NCBI RefSeq assembly: GCF_013041615.1
Contig: NZ_JABEPQ010000001.1
Span: 1 to 64,000 of the forward strand
From: Knoellia koreensis
GTDB lineage: Bacteria > Actinomycetota > Actinomycetes > Actinomycetales > Dermatophilaceae
Length of the DNA: 64,000 nucleotides
Reading direction: 5' to 3'
Each line of letters opens with the position of its first letter. Position 1 is the first letter of the stretch. The position numbers and the translations under genes are program-made. Below the pieces are notes generated by a model, which was not told where the DNA came from, did not search any database, and was given only the letters and a program-made list of their open reading frames with translations. Below, one piece after another: positions 60,682-64,000 of this stretch.

Positions 60682-62220
60682 ATGTCGAGCGAGACCCAGA
60701 GGGGCAGACGCATTTCATCGACATCGGCTGCCGCGCAAGGCAGGCTGGCGCGTGTGACGGGGGAGCGGGCACCGGTGGCGTGGCGCCTCGTCCTGCCCGC
60801 CGCGGCGGCGCAGGCGGTCGCGCTCACCCTCGGCAGCCAGGGCTATGGCTACCACCGGGACGAGCTCTACTACCGGATGCTCCCACCGGCCTGGGGCTAC
60901 GTCGACCAGCCGCCACTCACGCCGCTCATCGCCCGCCTGACGACGCACCTGGCCGACGATCCGTGGGCCTTGCGCCTGCCTGCGACCTTGGCGACGGCCG
61001 CATCGGTCATCGTCCTTGCCCTGGTATGCCGTGAGCTCGGGGGAGGGCGCGGCGCCCAGGCCCTGACGGCCTGGGGTTACGCGTTCGCCGCGATGCCGTT
61101 GATGGTCGGGCACATCCTGCTGACCTCGACCATCGACCTGCCGCTGCTGCTCCTCGTCGCCCTCGCGATGATCCGCGCGGTCCGGGGCTCACCCCGCGCG
61201 TGGCTGGCCGCGGGAGCGCTCGCCGGCCTCACGGCATACAACCGCTGGATCGTCGCGGCGGTTGTCATCTCGCTCCTGCTCGGCATCCTCCTGCTTGGCC
61301 CACGCCGTCAGCTAGAGACGCCATGGCCGTGGCTGGGCGGGCTCGTCGCCGCGATCGTCACGCTGCCCAACCTCGTCTACCAGGCCACGCACGGCTGGCC
61401 CCAGCTCGCCATGGGGTCGGCACTCGCCGCCAGCAACGCCGGTGAGGTGCGGGCGCAGGTGCCGTGGCTGCTGTTCGTGATGCTTGGTCCGCCGCTCGCG
61501 GTCGTCTGGGTGACCGGGCTGGTCTGGCTGCTGCGTCGCCCGCAACGTGGCCGGGTCGGGTTCCTCGCGGTCGCGTGTCTCGCGATGATCGCCTTCACGA
61601 TCGTGTCCGGCGCGCAGCCGCACTACCCGGTGCACCTCCTGAGCATCGCGTATGCCGCGGGGTGCGTGCCCGTCGCGAAGTGGCTTGTGGGCCAACGGGT
61701 TTGGCGTCTAGTAGCCATTGCACTGGTGGCCCTCAACGCATGCGTCTCGCTGGTGCTGGCGTTGCCGATCGTGCCTCTGCGGTCGGTCGGAGCCACGCCG
61801 CTGCCCGACATCGGGCCGCTCGTCGCCGACCAGGTCGGGTGGCCGCGCTACGTCGAGCAGGTGGCCGCGGCATACCGGCAGGCACCCGAGCCACGGCCCA
61901 CGGTCGTCATCGCGTCGAACTACGGCGAGGCGGGTGCGATCGCGCGCTTCGGTCGACCCCTCGGCCTGCCCGGGCCGGTGAGTGGGCAGAACGCGCTGTT
62001 TGACCTCGGTCCGCGCCCACCCGACGCGGCCACGTCGGTGCTCGTCGTCGGCTACCAGCTCGAGGAGGTGCGCGGCTACTTCGGCAGCTGCGACGTGGTC
62101 GCCACGCTGGACAACGGGGTTGACGTCGACAACGAGGAGCAGGACGCCCCGGTGGCGGTCTGCCGTGACCCGCGCGAGTCGTGGTCGACGCTCTGGCCCA
62201 GGTTCCGTCACCTCGACTGA
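60682..62220 (+). CDS. GT39-type membrane glycosyltransferase
   Basis: The 512-residue protein starts at ATG 60682 (a GTG at 60754 would remove a 24-residue non-membrane leader). About ten membrane segments; near the N-terminus are the family residues YHRDELYYRML and YVDQPPLTPLIARL, which hold the catalytic acidic residue in ArnT/PMT-like enzymes. A C-terminal extracytoplasmic domain ends at FRHLD. It probably transfers a lipid-linked sugar to an envelope substrate. Four octamer words occur in it. Confidence 0.85.
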   Translation: MSSETQRGRRISSTSAAAQGRLARVTGERAPVAWRLVLPAAAAQAVALTLGSQGYGYHRDELYYRMLPPAWGYVDQPPLTPLIARLTTHLADDPWALRLPATLATAASVIVLALVCRELGGGRGAQALTAWGYAFAAMPLMVGHILLTSTIDLPLLLLVALAMIRAVRGSPRAWLAAGALAGLTAYNRWIVAAVVISLLLGILLLGPRRQLETPWPWLGGLVAAIVTLPNLVYQATHGWPQLAMGSALAASNAGEVRAQVPWLLFVMLGPPLAVVWVTGLVWLLRRPQRGRVGFLAVACLAMIAFTIVSGAQPHYPVHLLSIAYAAGCVPVAKWLVGQRVWRLVAIALVALNACVSLVLALPIVPLRSVGATPLPDIGPLVADQVGWPRYVEQVAAAYRQAPEPRPTVVIASNYGEAGAIARFGRPLGLPGPVSGQNALFDLGPRPPDAATSVLVVGYQLEEVRGYFGSCDVVATLDNGVDVDNEEQDAPVAVCRDPRESWSTLWPRFRHLD

Positions 62221-62298
62221 AGACCGCCCTTCCGGGATGCCAGAGGCGCGACAGGCTGCGCCCCTGGCAGCCCGTAGGCCGGGACCGCCCGGGCCGGA

Positions 62299-62790
62299 TC
62301 AGCCGGATCGGCGCTCGAACCAGGAGCCGGGCTTGCCGCCGACCGCCGACGGGTCGGCTGGTCCGTCCGGTGCGAAGCCGGCCTTGAGCAGCACCCGTTG
62401 CGAGGCGATGTTGGTGAGACTCGTGGCCGCGCGGACCGTGTGGATTCCCATCTGGGAGAACGCGATTCGGCAGACCTCGCGGACCGATTCGGTGGCCAGC
62501 CCGCGCCCGGCAGCGTGCTCGGCCATGCGATAGCCCAGCTCAGCCACTCCGTCGTCGAGCAGGATCAGGTTGAAGCGGCCGACCACTGCGCCCTCGGCGT
62601 CCACGAGGACGAAGTAGGCGCCCTCACCGGACTCCTGCTCGGCCAGCAACGCGTCGTGGCGGGCCTGGAACTCCGCGAAGTACGCGTCGCCGCGGTCGCC
62701 GATGAAGCGCATGAACCAGGCACGGTTGGCCCGCTCGAACTCCAGCACCGCGTCGGCATGGTCGGGCCGCAGCCGCTCCAGCGAGGTCAC
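62299..62790 (-). CDS. GNAT-family N-acetyltransferase (RimJ/RimL type)
   Basis: The 163-residue protein starts at GTG 62790. It has the RimJ/RimL-type features MRFIGDRGDAYFAEF, AYFVLVDAEGAVVGRFNLIL, the acetyl-CoA loop region HAAGRGLATESVREVCRIAF, and SLTNIASQRVLLKAGFAPDG. Members acetylate ribosomal proteins or small molecules; the substrate is unknown. Confidence 0.87.
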   Translation of the reverse strand: MTSLERLRPDHADAVLEFERANRAWFMRFIGDRGDAYFAEFQARHDALLAEQESGEGAYFVLVDAEGAVVGRFNLILLDDGVAELGYRMAEHAAGRGLATESVREVCRIAFSQMGIHTVRAATSLTNIASQRVLLKAGFAPDGPADPSAVGGKPGSWFERRSG

Positions 62791-62822
62791 GCGCCCACCC
62801 TCGCACACCCGGTTTCCCGCGT

Positions 62823-63665
62823 TCAGCGGGTGCGCACCGACACCCGACCGTCGGCCAGCCGGACCTCCCAAACAGGTTCGGGCACCGACGCCGGCCCACG
62901 CTCGACCGCGCCGTCGGTCAGCCGGAACTGGCTGCCGTGCCACGGGCACTCGACGCAGTCGTCGTCGGTCAGGGTGCCTTCGTCGAGCGGTCCGCCCGCG
63001 TGGGTGCACACCGCCGACAGCGCCAGGACCCGCGGTCCGCGGCGCACGAGCATCACCGGCACCCCTGCTGCCTCGACCCGCTTCGGTGTGCCCTCCACGA
63101 GGTCGACCTCCGCCGCCACATCGGTCCAGTCACCGGGGGCCTCCTGGAAGGCCGTGTGGTTGACGCCGACCCCGCGCACGAGCGTCAGGTGCCCACCGAG
63201 GTAGGCCGCCGCACCGGTCGCGCCTAGCCCCACCGCGCTGAGGACGGCACCGGTCCCATGGCGTCCACGTCGCCGCGCCACCCATGACGCGACCTGCAGC
63301 AGCGTCCCGGCCGAGTTAGTGATTGCGTGCACCAGACCCACCCGCTGTTCGGGGCCGTAGCTGCTCGACCAGTCCGACGCACCGGTCCACGCTGCCGGGA
63401 CAGCTCCGAGGATGCCGACCCCCACGAGCTGGCGGGAGACCTCCGCGCCCTTCTCCCCGCCGATCGCGTCGACCACAGTGGCCATGGCCCAGGCCCCGAT
63501 CGGGACGTCGGTGAGTGCGGGGTGGAGCTGGTGCCCGAGCCATCCTCCGGACAACGCGTTCTTGACGAGGCGTGGTGCGGTCACCTTCTCCACCCACCCG
63601 GCGAGCTTGCCGGACAGCGGGTCGAGTGACGACCAGCCCTCGATGTCCCTGATCACTGTCTGCAT
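62823..63665 (-). CDS. Rieske (2Fe-2S) protein with DUF2231 membrane domain
   Basis: The 280-residue protein starts at ATG 63665; an upstream in-frame ATG at 63707 is less likely. The N-terminal 160 residues form a DUF2231-type membrane domain (LGHQLHPALTDVPIGAWAMA, ITNSAGTLLQVASWVARRRG). The C-terminal Rieske domain has both cluster motifs, CTHAGGPL and CPWHGSQF. It may act as a membrane-bound electron carrier; the partner is unknown. AGGAGG lies upstream of the start. Confidence 0.9.
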   Translation of the reverse strand: MQTVIRDIEGWSSLDPLSGKLAGWVEKVTAPRLVKNALSGGWLGHQLHPALTDVPIGAWAMATVVDAIGGEKGAEVSRQLVGVGILGAVPAAWTGASDWSSSYGPEQRVGLVHAITNSAGTLLQVASWVARRRGRHGTGAVLSAVGLGATGAAAYLGGHLTLVRGVGVNHTAFQEAPGDWTDVAAEVDLVEGTPKRVEAAGVPVMLVRRGPRVLALSAVCTHAGGPLDEGTLTDDDCVECPWHGSQFRLTDGAVERGPASVPEPVWEVRLADGRVSVRTR

Positions 63666-63738
63666 GCGGACCTCCTTCCTCAGTCCTATCGCCTCACCAC
63701 GCGGCACGCATGCCGACCGTCGCGCTTAGGGTGGGGGC

Positions 63739-63960
63739 GTGCGGCTGAGCAAGTTCTGGGACCTGATGGACGGCGAGTTCGGGTCGGCGTATGCCGCGTC
63801 CCTCGCCGAGCGACACGCGATCCACGCGCTCGACGACCGCACGGTCAACGAGGCGCTCGAGGCCGGTGTCCCGCCGCGGCGCGTCTGGCTCGCGCTGTGC
63901 GACGACATGGACGTCCCCGAGTCGCGACGCCTCGGCATCGACCCCAAGGCTGCGCCGTGA
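63739..63960 (+). CDS. DUF3046 protein
   Basis: The 73-residue protein starts at GTG 63739. The DUF3046 pattern is complete: MRLSKFWDLMDGEFGSAYAA, HAIHALDDRTVNEALEAGVP, PRRVWLALCDDMDVPESRRL. In many actinobacteria it lies just before recA and after the rimO-pgsA-cinA-clgR group. Its function is unknown. Four-base overlap with the next gene. Confidence 0.9.
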   Translation: MRLSKFWDLMDGEFGSAYAASLAERHAIHALDDRTVNEALEAGVPPRRVWLALCDDMDVPESRRLGIDPKAAP

Positions 63961-64000
63961 CTGTCGTCGACCTGCCCCTCGTCCTGGCGCCCATGGCCGG
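63957..64000 (+). CDS. Start of a nitronate monooxygenase-like gene (partial)
   Basis: The GTG at 63957 overlaps the DUF3046 stop and reads VTVVDLPLVLAPMAG to the window edge. PLVLAPMAG is the N-terminal FMN-binding start of nitronate monooxygenase/2-nitropropane dioxygenase-type enzymes. Too little is visible to be sure. Confidence 0.5.
   Translation, partial: MTVVDLPLVLAPMA

Noticed and set aside
1-64000. CRISPR array, rRNA or tRNA genes, insertion sequence, integrase or replication origin
   Set aside because: No regular spacer array, tRNA-like cloverleaf, transposase motif or phage integrase was seen on either strand by eye.
1-64000. The octamer as a Chi or KOPS element
   Set aside because: Orientation is balanced (26 and 26), and copies are dense within single genes in both directions, unlike the strand-biased Chi and KOPS words.

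Overview
The DNA is GC-rich (I estimate about 70%), with many GTG/TTG starts and overlapping GTGA/ATGA/TGATG gene junctions. Gene content is actinobacterial: WXG100 proteins, a ClgR-type regulator, DUF3046, an F420-type LLM enzyme and the order ftsK ... rimO-pgsA-cinA-clgR ... DUF3046. I infer a Micrococcales chromosome, possibly Intrasporangiaceae; the family assignment is a guess.

Positions 1-5740 are an accessory toxin area of lower GC. Two very short secreted Rhs-type proteins share a 350-bp core that is about 98% identical, and each ends in a different C-terminal domain followed by an overlapping putative immunity gene. Around them lie immunity-like genes and fragments of lost toxin or immunity genes. 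Positions 5869-9393 hold a 1.73-kb tandem duplication of a lipoprotein/secreted-protein gene pair.

Positions 9409-23858 form a type VII secretion (T7SS)-like locus. It has a LysM/BTAD membrane protein, two WXG100-type proteins, a linking protein, a secreted toxin with a TNT (NAD+ glycohydrolase-like) tail, a second TNT-like protein, several immunity-like genes with paralogues and a recombination footprint, an SseB-like protein, and on the other strand a three-ATPase FHA-bearing EssC/EccC motor. No EccB, EccD, EccE or mycosin is visible.

From 24 kb the chromosome backbone resumes: ftsK, an MFS exporter, a divergent DUF4118-GAF sensor, kdpFABCDE with phased repeats upstream, a channel-like protein, a dipeptidase, rimO-pgsA-cinA-clgR, a GrpB protein, an Nei-type glycosylase, hicAB, an Lhr-type helicase, a DksA/TraR protein, an SNF2 helicase and a run of small metabolic genes. 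Then come a two-component system divergent from a VanY-like carboxypeptidase and a VanZ-like protein, a GT39-type transferase, a Rieske protein, DUF3046 and the start of a nitronate monooxygenase-like gene.

The most unusual signal is a word, not a gene. The octamer GTATGCCG/CGGCATAC occurs about 52 times by hand count (about 2 expected), equally in both orientations, in several reading frames where it forces rare codons, and in inverted pairs that form intergenic hairpins. It is almost absent from the first 17 kb. It behaves like a DNA-uptake-type or other genome-wide recognition word.
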